DNA of 64,000 bases from the NCBI GenBank assembly GCA_018136815.1, contig CM030945.1, forward strand, positions 1,675,171-1,739,170, given 5' to 3'. The translations under genes were made by a program, and so were the position numbers. Below are positions 53,440-63,005 of the stretch, piece after piece; the stretch's first letter is position 1; every line of letters begins with the position of its first letter. The notes under the pieces were generated by a model. That model worked only from the letters and a program-made list of their open reading frames with translations, had not been told where the DNA came from and did no database searches. The stretch is from Isochrysis galbana. Its lineage: Eukaryota > Haptophyta > Isochrysidales > Isochrysidaceae.

Positions 53440-53550
53440 CATGAAGCGTGCCAGGAGGATGGGTGAACCTTCCCCCACGGCAGGGGAGGAGTGAAGAGAG
53501 GGCGGGTGGGCTCGTGCCCATCCCCATGGGCGAACCAAGTATAATCTTAG
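53440..53550 (-). repeat. Repeat Y copy 4 (MITE-like)
   Basis: Reverse orientation of 27066: ends GGGCGAACCAAGTATAATCTTAG, with CCCCACGGCAGGGGAGGAGTG inside. Confidence 0.65.
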
Positions 53551-54027
53551 TTACGGAAAGAAATAAGAATATTTTAAAGCAGTTTTAACTATCGAATAGC
53601 GAATAGTGAGCGGCATCGTGGTGTGATATCCCGTGCAATCTCTGTGGGCCGCATGCAATTGATGAAGTTCAAAATCGAGTTCATGCAAAAACGCAAGAAA
53701 AAACAAGCAAGATTGCTTGACCCAAACTTACAAAAAAGATGATTGTGACCTCATCACGAAAAAGATTTGCGACTATTGGGTCACCTACTGAGCGACCTTC
53801 ATATGGGTGTGAGTGTGCACCATTGTGTCGCTCAGCGAAAAATGAAGAAACAAGCCTCGAGTAGTGCTTCGTTCGCGAACTCGCTCTGAGCGCTACAATC
53901 AGCAACTCAGCCGTCTTCGTTGCTGTCGTGGCCCCAGGCTCGGCGCCTTGCAGGCGCGGCCTTGCGGGTGCAAAGCCCACGGATTATAGTGTGCCGTATG
54001 GCGTCGACGAGCCATATCATGCGCCTC
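53551..54027. other. Intergenic, no gene seen
   Basis: About 50% GC, no recognised exon. It is the 3' flank of the minus-strand gene that ends at 54028. Confidence 0.4.
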
Positions 54028-56175
54028 CTACGAAACATCAAGGTTGAGCTCCTTCAACCTCGCTGCCAACGCTACAAACTTGGCCGTCTTATCTTGGGTC
54101 GCCTCCGTCGGCTTCACAGCCTCCATCACTATCGTGCCAGAAACGTGTTTGGTTGTGGTGGCATCTAACTTTGCCAACTCATCATCTATTGCGGTCGTCT
54201 CCGCTGCCTCACCCACACCGTGCAATCGTTTCGCTGCCGATGCAGCTTTGTGCATAAAATCAGCTTCGGCCCCTGCTGTCCCACTTGCCTCCGCCTGCAG
54301 TGTATACGGTCGTATGCCCTCCACGTCAGAATCAACCCCAACATCGTGCTCGCCAGCCTCGTCACTCTGGCCGCATCCGCTTGTCATAATAGCCGCATCG
54401 AACTCGCCCATTGTCCCTCTGCACGTTGCCACCTCCGTTCGGCCAGCTAGTTCCCGTACTACTGTAGCTGCGTGCGACCGCGTTGAGGCGCCTGACCCTG
54501 CCATCTGCCTCTCATGCCCTTTCGTCGCCGAGTCCGACTCGTCCATCGCCTTTTCGTGCGTTCTGTCCTCCGCTCGGCCAACCCCTTTCGTTTCGGCGGG
54601 TATATTCCTAGATGTCGGCGCACTGAGCACATCGATTGCAATGCCTGACGCCTCCGCATCCATATTCTCAGGAGATGCCGAGCGCGTGAATTCAGCCGAT
54701 GCCGCTGCTACTGTGGCCGATGGTAAAGAGACCGCAAGGCCCGACTCACCCATCAGCCTTTTGTGGCCTTTGGCGTCCGCTCCGAAAACTCGACTCGCTT
54801 CGGAACATGACCCTCCAAGTACCGTCAGAGAGAGCTCGAAAGTGTCGGTGTTGCCAGTATTAGACGGCCTCGAGCGTGACACTCCGAGCTGCGCCCTGAT
54901 AGTCTCGGGTTCACACGGCACGCGCCCTGCGCAAGGCGAATAGGCGAGGGGTGCCAATATCTCGACAGTTCCACACACATTGCCAGAGCCCTGCGTTGAA
55001 ACCTCCACCCGCGCGCCCGCCTTCAACTGTGAGGGTGATCGCAACATGGCCAATCCAAACGCGCTCTTTTCGCCAAAGCACACGAGCGAGGTCAGTACGC
55101 CGCAGGCCGCATGGCCTACGGTGTCATATACGGATTCCGGGGCGTCGCTTGGGTACACCAGCGGCGCCTCTCCGACCACGGCGCCCAACGGTTCGTCAGC
55201 AGTAGCAAAGAGCTGGGACAACTGAGTCGCGGCCATCTTAAATCGAATGCCCACGAGCTTGCAGTCGTCGCGCGGGACAGCCAGGGCTTCTCCAATGAGG
55301 TGAGCCGCCTGTACGTTGATATGCGCGGCTGCCCCGAGTCCCAGTTCGCTGGGCGATGGACCAGTCCAAGCCCAGCGAGACGTGCCGCTGGGGTGGCGCA
55401 CACAGGTCGCATCGGGTATTGCGCGCCCGAACTCAGCGTGCAGCTCGGGTCGACCGCGAAGTACCCGTAACACCTCCCAGAGCTCGGTCGGCATGCCGAA
55501 TTGGCGCACACCTGCACGAGCGCTTGCTGCGCAAGTCCCGTCAACCCCGCCTGCCCGCCTGATGGCATCCTGGAGGGCCCTGATGGCCGCTTCGGCACCC
55601 TGGCCGTCCGCCGTGCGGGGAACGAGCACCGACCACGCCTCATCAAAGCCGAGCGACCCGCGCCCAAAGACCAGCACCTCGGCGCCACTTTGGCCGAGAG
55701 AAACGCTCGACACGCCGCCCCGCTGAAGCGTGCCTGTCTCGGCCATCGTCTTCGCGCCCGACGCCTCTGTCATTGCCTCGGTGACGACGAGCCTGGCCAT
55801 CGGCCCCACCACTTCGTAGCAAGTGTACTCGGCCGTCACGTCGGTCGGAGGCTCATCTGAAGGTGTGGCGATGTGCAGGATGCCAGCTAGTCGGTCGGGG
55901 TCTACCCTCGGCCCGATGGCGAGGACGCTCTGCTGGGCGTCAGCCCTGCCCGCGTCTAGAAGAGTGAAGAGAGCAAGAGTGTGCCCCTCCTCCGCCACGA
56001 TAGCCGCCTCTTCGGTGCTACAAGGAAGGGGACGCCCCTGGAGAGGCCTCCTAAGGCGAAAGAAGGAGGCGGGCCGCTCGAGCAGCAGAGCAGAGCTCTC
56101 GCTCGCTCTCTCGACCCTTGCGAGGGAGTGCGGCCACCAGGAGAGGAGTGCCGAAGCGAGCAGAGCGGCTGCCAT
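54028..56175 (-). CDS. Large secreted or organellar protein, possibly YgfZ/GcvT-like
   Basis: A 715-residue single-exon reading from the ATG at 56175. It starts with a signal-peptide-like leader (MAAALLASALLSWW). The frame is open a further 112 codons upstream, but those codons come from GA-rich low-complexity DNA. Residues about 50-450 are a globular part. Segments such as LALFTLLDAGRADAQQSV, an ARAGVRQFGMPTELWEVLRV stretch and the C-terminal GVLTSLVCFGEKSAFGLAML are reminiscent of folate-binding YgfZ/GcvT proteins that help repair or build iron-sulfur enzymes. The family's KGCYxGQE signature is not seen, so this is tentative. From about 450 on the protein is Ala/Ser/Glu-rich and disordered, with recurrent KGHxRxM-type units. 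An unseen intron in the tail is possible. Confidence 0.45.
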   Translation of the reverse strand: MAAALLASALLSWWPHSLARVERASESSALLLERPASFFRLRRPLQGRPLPCSTEEAAIVAEEGHTLALFTLLDAGRADAQQSVLAIGPRVDPDRLAGILHIATPSDEPPTDVTAEYTCYEVVGPMARLVVTEAMTEASGAKTMAETGTLQRGGVSSVSLGQSGAEVLVFGRGSLGFDEAWSVLVPRTADGQGAEAAIRALQDAIRRAGGVDGTCAASARAGVRQFGMPTELWEVLRVLRGRPELHAEFGRAIPDATCVRHPSGTSRWAWTGPSPSELGLGAAAHINVQAAHLIGEALAVPRDDCKLVGIRFKMAATQLSQLFATADEPLGAVVGEAPLVYPSDAPESVYDTVGHAACGVLTSLVCFGEKSAFGLAMLRSPSQLKAGARVEVSTQGSGNVCGTVEILAPLAYSPCAGRVPCEPETIRAQLGVSRSRPSNTGNTDTFELSLTVLGGSCSEASRVFGADAKGHKRLMGESGLAVSLPSATVAAASAEFTRSASPENMDAEASGIAIDVLSAPTSRNIPAETKGVGRAEDRTHEKAMDESDSATKGHERQMAGSGASTRSHAATVVRELAGRTEVATCRGTMGEFDAAIMTSGCGQSDEAGEHDVGVDSDVEGIRPYTLQAEASGTAGAEADFMHKAASAAKRLHGVGEAAETTAIDDELAKLDATTTKHVSGTIVMEAVKPTEATQDKTAKFVALAARLKELNLDVS

Positions 56176-56219
56176 CGCGTGCGCGCCGCCGGCGGCGAGG
56201 AAGCGAGCAAATAGAGAAA

Positions 56220-56480
56220 AGAGAGGGAAGAAAGAGAGGGAAGAGAAGGAGAGTGGGACGGAGAGAGAGAGAGAGAGTAGAGGGAGCGGGCTAATAGAGT
56301 CGTCACAGAGGAAAGAAATAAAAGAGAAGAGGGAGAGAGAGAGGGGAGAGAGAGAGGAGAGGAGAGGAGAGAAGAGGGAGAGAAGGGGGTGCGAGAGGAG
56401 AGGCCGAGATACTTCGAGAGGAGAAAAAAGAGAGCGCCGCGAGGGGAAGAAGAAAACTCCTGTTGCTTTCGGGCTCTTCC
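56220..56480. repeat. GA-rich leader upstream of 56175
   Basis: GAGAGA and GGAGAGAG blocks. It probably includes the 5' leader and promoter of the minus-strand gene. Confidence 0.6.
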
Positions 56481-56699
56481 CCTCCACTTTCTTTTTTTTT
56501 TGGTCGATCATAGACAGTGAACTTTAGTTTGCGCAGCTGAACGCCAACGGAGCAGCGGGCGCGCGAAGGCCGGGGAAAAGAAAATAGGAGCGTCGCCTCC
56601 CATCTCTTTCCCTCGCCGCCGCGCGCGCCACCAGCACCAGCACCACGCCAACACACACACACACACAAGTGCTTCATGCAGACTGCCCTCATCCCTCAT

Positions 56700-56830
56700 C
56701 CCTAGGGCAACGATACCCCGGTTGCTCTGTCATACCGTCATATGATACTCCTCGGGGACCTGATATATGATATCATATAATACTATCATATGATACTATC
56801 ATATATTACTAACGTAGGCCTTAAACACTT
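56700..56830. repeat. AT-rich short palindromes
   Basis: Repeated ATCATATGATAC units at 56735-56800. Comparable TGATATCA palindromes lie at 420-475, near the other hAT remnant, so both may be ends of the same DNA transposon family. Confidence 0.5.
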
Positions 56831-56859
56831 AGTACTTAAACACTGTCATAATAAGCAAA

Positions 56860-57330
56860 CTAACTACTCTTCGTCCTCCGGCTCCTCAACTCCTCAATGA
56901 TCATATCTAGTTCCCAAGGAAGCACAGCACACTTCCAATCCTCGAGCTTGTGTTCCAACAACAGGTTGGTGTGGGTACGGACCAGCCTACCCACGGTGGT
57001 TTGGCCCAGGCGGTTGCGTTTCTTGGAGTGAATCCAGCCTTCCACGGACCAAGACCAAGCATGCTCACAACCAGAAGCTGAGCATGTCATCGATACCAAC
57101 CGCGTCGCCGCCCAACACAGATGCGGCCACGCACATAGATAAACCTGCGTCCACTTATACGCGGCCATCTCTTTTGCACGCTTTGAAAAGGCCACATCGT
57201 CGCTCAGATCATTAAAGCCACTACTCATCAAAGCCTCCCGAAAATCCTCGAGTTCAGCCAGCAACACGCCGGATACGAGTGCTCCGGAGTCGACATCTGC
57301 TTCAAGACTTGCTTGACGTCCGCAGTCTCT
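56860..57330 (-). pseudogene. hAT transposase, C-terminal dimerisation part
   Basis: Minus strand. After DLSDDVAFSKRAKEMAAYKW comes ATRLVSMTCSASGCEHAWS, then VEGWIHSKKRNRL and VGRLVRTHTNLLLEHKL. This is the C-terminal dimerisation region of hAT DNA transposases, with the conserved Trp and the KKRNRL motif. The catalytic DDE part and BED finger are not found upstream, so the copy is a remnant or its other exons are lost. The open frame continues to 57711, but the upstream part shows no motif. Confidence 0.75.
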
Positions 57331-58222
57331 TAATAAAAAATTTTTCCAACTGGGAAGGTGCTGGTCCGAAGTTTTTTCTTCAGTGAAGGTGCAGGTGAAG
57401 GTGAGAGTGGAGGAACTGCAGGTGCAGGTGAAGACACGGTGAACGGGGCGCGCTGGGCGGCCAGTAGCCCGCCAAGGTGGCTGTTGATCGTGCTCGCGTG
57501 GGATTGCAAGTTGAGAGCCAAAATTGATCAAGTGGTGGGGCACACCACCCATGTTATCGGAAAAAATAAGCAGGCACCTGCACTGCACGCACACTCCTTC
57601 ACTCCAACTGCGGCATCGACGCCACATACAGTTGCGGAGCCCGCGCGCGCACATCAAATCCCGCGCGCACACACCCGTTCTATTCAATACAAGATCCTCA
57701 AGCTGATTCATTCACTTATGCGGACATGGGAAGCGCAGCAGCGGAAGTGCAGCAGCAACACAACAGCCCCGCGCTGAACACATGAAGCCAGCGGGGGGCC
57801 CATTTTCAGAGGCTGGGCACGTTGTTGTCGCTGTCGCTCGAACATGCTCCCTCCGCTATTTCACCCTGCTGCGTTTCCTCGTGCTGTTCGTCCGTCTCGA
57901 CTCCGGCTGATTCCAGACGCGTGCGCTCCCTGCCGATCTTGTAGAAGAAGACAGCCAGCACTGTGCGAGCAGTGCTTGCGCCAGACCTGTGGTGCATGCG
58001 AGACAGTAGCACATGGGCGTCACCAATCTCCTTGAAAACAGCGGGTGAAGAGGTTGGCGCCACTGCCGTTCGGGGACGTGCACAAGCCGAAGCACGGAGG
58101 GATCCGCGTCAGCGTTGCGCCATTTCACCCACCTTTTCACAGCCGGCCGGGGGAACGCCATGTGCAGGAGCGCCCGAGACCACGGTTGGTTGGTGTCGGT
58201 ACACCTGCACCTTCACCTACAG
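57331..58222. other. No gene firmly recognised
   Basis: A Cys-rich plus-strand stretch at 57922-58000 (CAPCRSC, CEQCLRQTCGAC) might be an upstream exon of the interrupted gene that follows, but it cannot be joined with confidence. Confidence 0.3.
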
Positions 58223-58308
58223 CGTTCGGCGATGCTGCTCACTTCAAGGAACTCTACGAGGAGCTCAAGGCCCTTGTTGAAGAAAAGGAGCGCATCATCT
58301 AGGAAAAG

Positions 58309-58313
58309 GAAGA
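58309..58313. repeat. Target-site duplication GAAGA, left
   Basis: GAAGA abuts the left LTR and is repeated at 61279-61283 directly after the right LTR. Confidence 0.9.
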
Positions 58314-58935
58314 TGTCGTGGATAAAGGGAGCCGCACCACACCGCACGCTCTACCCTTAGAGCGTGCCTGCTTTCCCGCGCCCCGCCTCCGTCCCCTCTT
58401 CGCAGCGCGCCCTATCTTTAGAGCGTGTCTTCCCCACACCCCTCTCCTCCCCTCCCTTCCCGCCCCGAGTTCCCGCGCATACGACGCACAGCTGAAATCC
58501 CTCCCCTCCATTCTCCCACGTCTTCGCAGCGTTTCCCTTGTTTCCTTGGCCAGAGAGGGTCGGAGGGTCTCCCGCGCTCGCCGATTCCCTTCCGTTCCTC
58601 CAGCGCTTCCCCCCTCCCGTTCCATTAGTTTCCCCTTCGTTTCCATAGATTTCCCGAGTTGTTCTTCCGTCGCCCCGTGTTCTTTTCCCCTTTGTTTTCT
58701 CTGCTTCCCGCGACATCGCTAGGACGCCCCGCCCGTGCTCCGTTCTGTCTCCCCACCCGTCCCCGCTCGTCATGCCCGGTCATGGTTCGCCCGTGCCGTC
58801 TCGTGTGCTCCCGTCCCGTCTCGCCTCCGGTCGCTCGTCCCGTCCCTCTCGTCCCGCGACTCGTACATCCCATGTTACAGACTCACAACCACAACTTCAT
58901 ACAGACTCACCACAGCCACTACACAGCTCGCCACA
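58314..58935 (+). mobile_element. Copia 5' LTR, 622 bases
   Basis: TGTCGTGGATAAAGG...CTCGCCACA with TG/CA ends. It is the same length as the right LTR; by eye at least one difference (A at about 58527 against G at about 60870). Two TTTAGAGCGTG-type boxes recur near its start. Confidence 0.95.
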
Positions 58936-58947
58936 TGGTAGCGGAGG
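58936..58947 (+). promoter_or_regulatory. Primer-binding site of the Copia element
   Basis: TGGTAGCGGAGG directly follows the LTR. It can pair with the 3' end of a tRNA ending CCGCTACCA; initiator methionine tRNAs often end this way. Confidence 0.7.
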
Positions 58948-59740
58948 TGTGTCGCCCACACCTCTCCAGCCACTCTCTGACCAAGACACGCAAGACATAC
59001 TCACCACCTCCTCCGACCCACCCACACACGACCCCACCGCACAGCAACAACAGCACCCAACCCACCACAGCTGCCAGCCCCACCCCTCCAACCCTCCACA
59101 ACAATCAGCCCACAAACCTCACCTCCGACAACCGCCACCCGAGCCGCTTCCCACGACCACACCTTCTTTTCCCTTTCCCTCCCGCCAGCCGCCCGCACAC
59201 GACGCCCCCACGCAGCAGCAGCATTGCCAAACCCATCACCGCTGCCACCAACCCAACACCTCCCACCCCTCACAACAGCCAACACAGCAACCTCAGCCTC
59301 ACCAACCACCGCCGCCCGAACCATTCCCCAACCCCTTCTGCCCTCCTCCTTTCCTCCCCCGCCATCCCTCTCTCTACTCGGCCCCGCCTCTCGAACCACC
59401 GTGGCCCGTCTCGGAGCCCGCCCAACCCCCAGCCCAGAACCCGACCGACCATCACCCACAATTCCCAACAAAATCCTCACAACCAACCCGCCTCATCACC
59501 ACCGAGGACTACGCGTCCAACCCCCTCGCCAACCCCATCCACTCGCCTCTCCATCCCGCCCATCCACCCATGGACTCCACCTACAGCCCACCCCGCCCCC
59601 GACCCTGGGTCACCTCCCCGGCCCCGCCGGCCTCGCCGCCACCTCCCGCGCCACGCACGGCATCCACCTCGACTCCCTGTCGCCTGCCCAGCGCGCCGCG
59701 GTTGACTCAAGCATTCCACGCGCCATCGCGCAAGCCCGCC
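58948..59740 (+). other. Pro/Gln/His-rich interior of the Copia element
   Basis: All three forward frames are largely open because of C-rich codons. It probably corresponds to a gag or pre-integrase region, but no zinc knuckle is seen. Confidence 0.4.
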
Positions 59741-60239
59741 ACGTACCCGTCCGCAGTACACCCATTCGCTGCCTCGCCACCAAGCCCGCAGCCCTCTTCA
59801 TCTGCGACGGATTCGGCCCGCACACCGCACCCTCCCCCGTCGACGGCGCCACCTACCACTTTGAGGCGGTCGACGAATGTACCTCCTTCGCTTTCGTCCG
59901 CCCCGGACGCACCCATACCACCGACGACTGGATCGCTTTCCTTCGCCACGTCGCCCTCGAAGCTCGAGCGCACCACCACACACCCGTCCGCATCCGCTTC
60001 GACCGCGCACCCGAACTCGCCTCCCCCGACTTCAGCGCCCGCGTCGAAAACGACCTCGGCCTGCTCGTCCAACTCACCTCCCGAGAGCACCACCAGGGCG
60101 TCGGCCGCGCTGAGCGCCACCACGACATCATCACTCGCGCCGCCGAAGCCATGCTCCAGCGCGCCCGCCTCCCCAACTCTTTCCTCCTCCCAGCGCGCGA
60201 GTACGCCAACTACCTGGACAACCGCACGGCCCGCCCCGG
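59741..60239 (+). CDS. Copia integrase core, fused to nothing downstream
   Basis: In the frame starting at 59761, IRCLATKPAALFICDGFGPH gives the first Asp, RIRFDRAPELAS the second and HHQGVGRAERHHD the Glu of the DDE triad, followed by LPNSFLLPAREYANYLDNR. This is the catalytic core that joins the cDNA to the target. The frame shifts at about 60239, where the RNase H part begins in another frame. The whole RT is missing, so the junction marks an internal deletion. Confidence 0.75.
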
Positions 60240-60581
60240 CAGGCCGAAGCCATTGCCTCGAGCAAGGCCGCAGAGAGCGTCTCCTACGCTCGCGAGGTCC
60301 TGCGCGCCCTCGGCTTCCCTCTCGATGGCCCCACGCTCGTCGCCACCGACAACCTGGCCAACATGCGCATTGGCTCCCTACGCTCCGCCCCGAGCCGCGC
60401 CCGCCACTTCATGCGTCGCTACCACACCCTTCTTCAGAGGGTGGCGGCCCACGAGGTGGCTCTTCGCCACGTCAGCACCGAGCACATGGCCGCCGACTTC
60501 CTGACCAAGTGGCTCCCGAAGCGCAAGCTCGAGGCGTGCGTCCGCTACGCAACCAACGCTTGGGCTCACACTGCCGCCTAA
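60240..60581 (+). CDS. Copia RNase H C-terminal part
   Basis: Reads QAEAIASSKAAESVSYAREV, then VATDNLANMRIG and HVSTEHMAADFLTKWLP, ending TAA at 60579-60581. The DN and the ADFLTKWLP motif are the last conserved parts of Copia RNase H. The N-terminal catalytic half is gone. The final motif is shared with the remnant at 42763. Confidence 0.8.
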   Translation, partial: QAEAIASSKAAESVSYAREVLRALGFPLDGPTLVATDNLANMRIGSLRSAPSRARHFMRRYHTLLQRVAAHEVALRHVSTEHMAADFLTKWLPKRKLEACVRYATNAWAHTAA

Positions 60582-60646
60582 GCCCCGCCCCGCATCTCCC
60601 TTTCCCGCGTCTCTCACACTGCTCGCCCCGTTGCCGATTCTCGCAG

Positions 60647-60656
60647 TGGGGGGGGG
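60647..60656 (+). promoter_or_regulatory. Polypurine tract of the Copia element
   Basis: G-run (after AGT) immediately before the right LTR start TGTCGTGG. Confidence 0.75.
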
Positions 60657-61278
60657 TGTCGTGGATAAAGGGAGCCGCACCACACCGCACGCTCTACCCT
60701 TAGAGCGTGCCTGCTTTCCCGCGCCCCGCCTCCGTCCCCTCTTCGCAGCGCGCCCTATCTTTAGAGCGTGTCTTCCCCACACCCCTCTCCTCCCCTCCCT
60801 TCCCGCCCCGAGTTCCCGCGCATACGACGCACAGCTGAAATCCCTCCCCTCCATTCTCCCACGTCTTCGCGGCGTTTCCCTTGTTTCCTTGGCCAGAGAG
60901 GGTCGGAGGGTCTCCCGCGCTCGCCGATTCCCTTCCGTTCCTCCAGCGCTTCCCCCCTCCCGTTCCATTAGTTTCCCCTTCGTTTCCATAGATTTCCCGA
61001 GTTGTTCTTCCGTCGCCCCGTGTTCTTTTCCCCTTTGTTTTCTCTGCTTCCCGCGACATCGCTAGGACGCCCCGCCCGTGCTCCGTTCTGTCTCCCCACC
61101 CGTCCCCGCTCGTCATGCCCGGTCATGGTTCGCCCGTGCCGTCTCGTGTGCTCCCGTCCCGTCTCGCCTCCGGTCGCTCGTCCCGTCCCTCTCGTCCCGC
61201 GACTCGTACATCCCATGTTACAGACTCACAACCACAACTTCATACAGACTCACCACAGCCACTACACAGCTCGCCACA
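60657..61278 (+). mobile_element. Copia 3' LTR, 622 bases
   Basis: Near-perfect copy of 58314-58935, followed by GAAGA at 61279. Confidence 0.95.
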
Positions 61279-61554
61279 GAAGACCTTTTGAAGAAGGAAC
61301 GCGATGTGGTCGCGAGCCTACAACGCGAGATCGCCGCTCGTGCAAGCACTCCACCAGCAGAGGTCTCGGCCTTGCGCACTCCTGCTGGCTCAGCCTTCAT
61401 TGAGCTCGTGGCGCAGCTCGCTCTGCAAGGTGTGCCGAACGTCAAGCAGCACGCCGCCCGCCGAGTGCGGGCGGCCGGTCTCGCCAATGACGAGTTGTTC
61501 GTGGAGGCGGTGAAGAACGCATGGACTCCCCTGGAAGAGGTCCCCGACCTGTAG

Positions 61555-61733
61555 CCGCGAAGCCCCCGGAAGAAGTCCTCAACCATAGCCGTAAAGCCTC
61601 TGGGAGAAGCACCCCGTGAACATGGTTGTGTGCTTGTGCGCAAGTCATTGGGAATTTTAATATACCATAATATGATAAAGGCAACTGAGCTAATAGTCAG
61701 TATAGAAACTGAGGCAAACGCCACCTGACACAC
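61555..61733. other. Short spacer
   Basis: No gene; 3' flanks of genes on both strands meet here. Confidence 0.4.
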
Positions 61734-61910
61734 TTAACGGCCGTAACGCACACGTGCACACGCCTTGAAGGCAGGAACGAGAACGTCTTCGACGTACTTC
61801 AGAGGCAGCTTCACTGCATCGCACTTGTCGTACGAAGAACAACTGGGCGGGTCAAAGGTGACAGGAGTGTCCACGCGGTTGATGTGCTCATCCAAACCTT
61901 CGATAGGATT
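61734..61910 (-). CDS. Terminal exon or fragment, unknown product
   Basis: A minus-strand frame of about 58 codons ends TAA at 61734. It reads NPIEGLDEHINRVDTPVTFD, then CSSYDKCDAVKLPLKYVEDV and ACARVRYGR. Codon choice is gene-like (mostly G or C in third position). Its upstream side is cut exactly where LINE copy 3 begins, so the LINE may have separated it from the rest of its gene. No family is recognised. Confidence 0.35.
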   Translation of the reverse strand, partial: NPIEGLDEHINRVDTPVTFDPPSCSSYDKCDAVKLPLKYVEDVLVPAFKACARVRYGR

Positions 61911-62839
61911 ACGGAACAAGTCTCTCAGCTATACAAGTACAACTTTTTGACACCGAGAGACTCGTATATGCACTTCAAACACGTTCTGCATAGGAGAATA
62001 GCCACGGCGAACCGGTTCGCCGACGATCCGACGTGCCGCTTTTGCGGTATAACCCCCGAGCCCCCGAGAGCTCCACCCACATAGCCACGTGCATCGCGAT
62101 GGAGCCCATCTTCGAATTCATAGAAGGACTTCTGGGGATTAGCCTTAGGCCGGGCTCGGAGATAGCCCAGCGTCTTTTTTGCTATCAGATAGATAGACCG
62201 CATCCCTCCTCGGGATACTTAGGTATCCTGGCGTGGAGGTACATCCTTACGGACTTTTACAACATCCAATATGGCAACGCGGACGGTAGGTCCGTTAGAA
62301 CAATACTGAAAGCAATCCTTACGAGATACCACGTATTAGTAACGGCAAAGGTCGGTTTCTTTCAAAGATTAAAAAAACAACGCGAAAACATGGGGCTACA
62401 CGCCCCGAGCAACAAACATGTACGGAAAATGATAAGCCCCCTGTACACTATCGACAGGGATTTCAATCTAGGAGCAACAGAGGATCTCTTGCAGGCGGCG
62501 AGAGGCATGGACATAAGAAACATCACCTAGGGCTAGCCTAGGGTGGCCAAATCTCTTAATAAGAATCACACCGAGAGAACCAATAAAGATCTCGCGTGAT
62601 ATCAACGAGGACAATCCGAGTCGAAACTGGATCAAGAGACGAGCCACAATCTCCCACCCCCTTCTCTCCAACTCCCGGCCGAAGCAGCGCGCGCGGCCCC
62701 CCTGGAACCAGCTTCTCCGCTAAAGAGGGAACTGGGGAAGGGGAAGGGGGTTGTTAGGGGTTAAGGTAGGGTAGTAGGGGGGTACACTAGCAAGCGGCCT
62801 CGCACCGCATACGTAGCGGGAATTTTTAAGAAGATTTTT
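61910..62839 (+). pseudogene. LINE copy 3, 3' end only
   Basis: Plus strand. Starts at QLYKYNFLTPRDSY of ORF2, includes CRFCG of the zinc finger, shifts frame near 62055-62070 (a CCCGAG duplication), then reads ESSTHIATC...YNIQYGNADGRSVR to DIRNIT and a TAG at 62528-62530. The 3' UTR ends at 62829-62839 in AAGAAG plus a T10 run. It is closer to copy 1 than copy 2 is. Confidence 0.9.
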
Positions 62840-63005
62840 TTTTTGGATTGCGAACTCAACAGTGACTCAACAGCGCGCCAACGCAGTTGAGTCGCCCACA
62901 GTTGAGTCACTCTTGAGTTCCCTCAAAAACCCTCTAATGGTGCACCCATACTGTAGGAAGTAGGAAGGAGGAATACCGGCGGGGAGGGCGCGCGCGCGCG
63001 GGCGA
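62840..63005 (+). other. 5' flank of the phosphatase gene
   Basis: GAGTCGC/CAGTTGAGTCAC-type short repeats at 62855-62925, then GC-rich leader. Probable promoter region, with no clear TATA box. Confidence 0.35.

Larger units (their letters stand above)
58314..61278 (+). mobile_element. Copia LTR retrotransposon with RT deleted
   Basis: LTRs of 622 bases on both sides, 5-bp target duplication, a primer-binding site after the left LTR and a G-run before the right one. The interior of only 1.7 kb has a Pro-rich gag-like part, an integrase core and an RNase H end, with no reverse transcriptase between them. It must have been copied by enzymes of a related full-length element. Confidence 0.9.
58223..61554 (+). 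pseudogene. Coiled-coil gene split by the Copia insertion
   Basis: Left part 58223-58313 (after a CACCTACAG acceptor) encodes HFKELYEELKALVEEKERII. Right part 61284-61554 continues in the same frame with LLKKERDVVASLQREIAARA, then AFIELVAQLALQGVPNVKQHAA and a stop at 61552-61554. With the element and one target copy removed, the two halves form one charged coiled coil, so the element landed inside an exon. A TAG at 58300-58302 also breaks the left part before the insertion point; a single change from CAG would explain it. No family is recognised. Whether an intact paralogue exists cannot be seen here. Confidence 0.7.

Noticed and set aside
56176-56511. 112-codon N-terminal extension of the 54028-56175 gene
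   Set aside because: Encoded by GA-rich low-complexity DNA; the later ATG starts a sensible leader peptide.
58659-59705. 348- and 643-codon plus-strand frames over the Copia LTR and interior
   Set aside because: They begin inside the LTR and are open because of C-rich codons; only the integrase and RNase H parts show family motifs.
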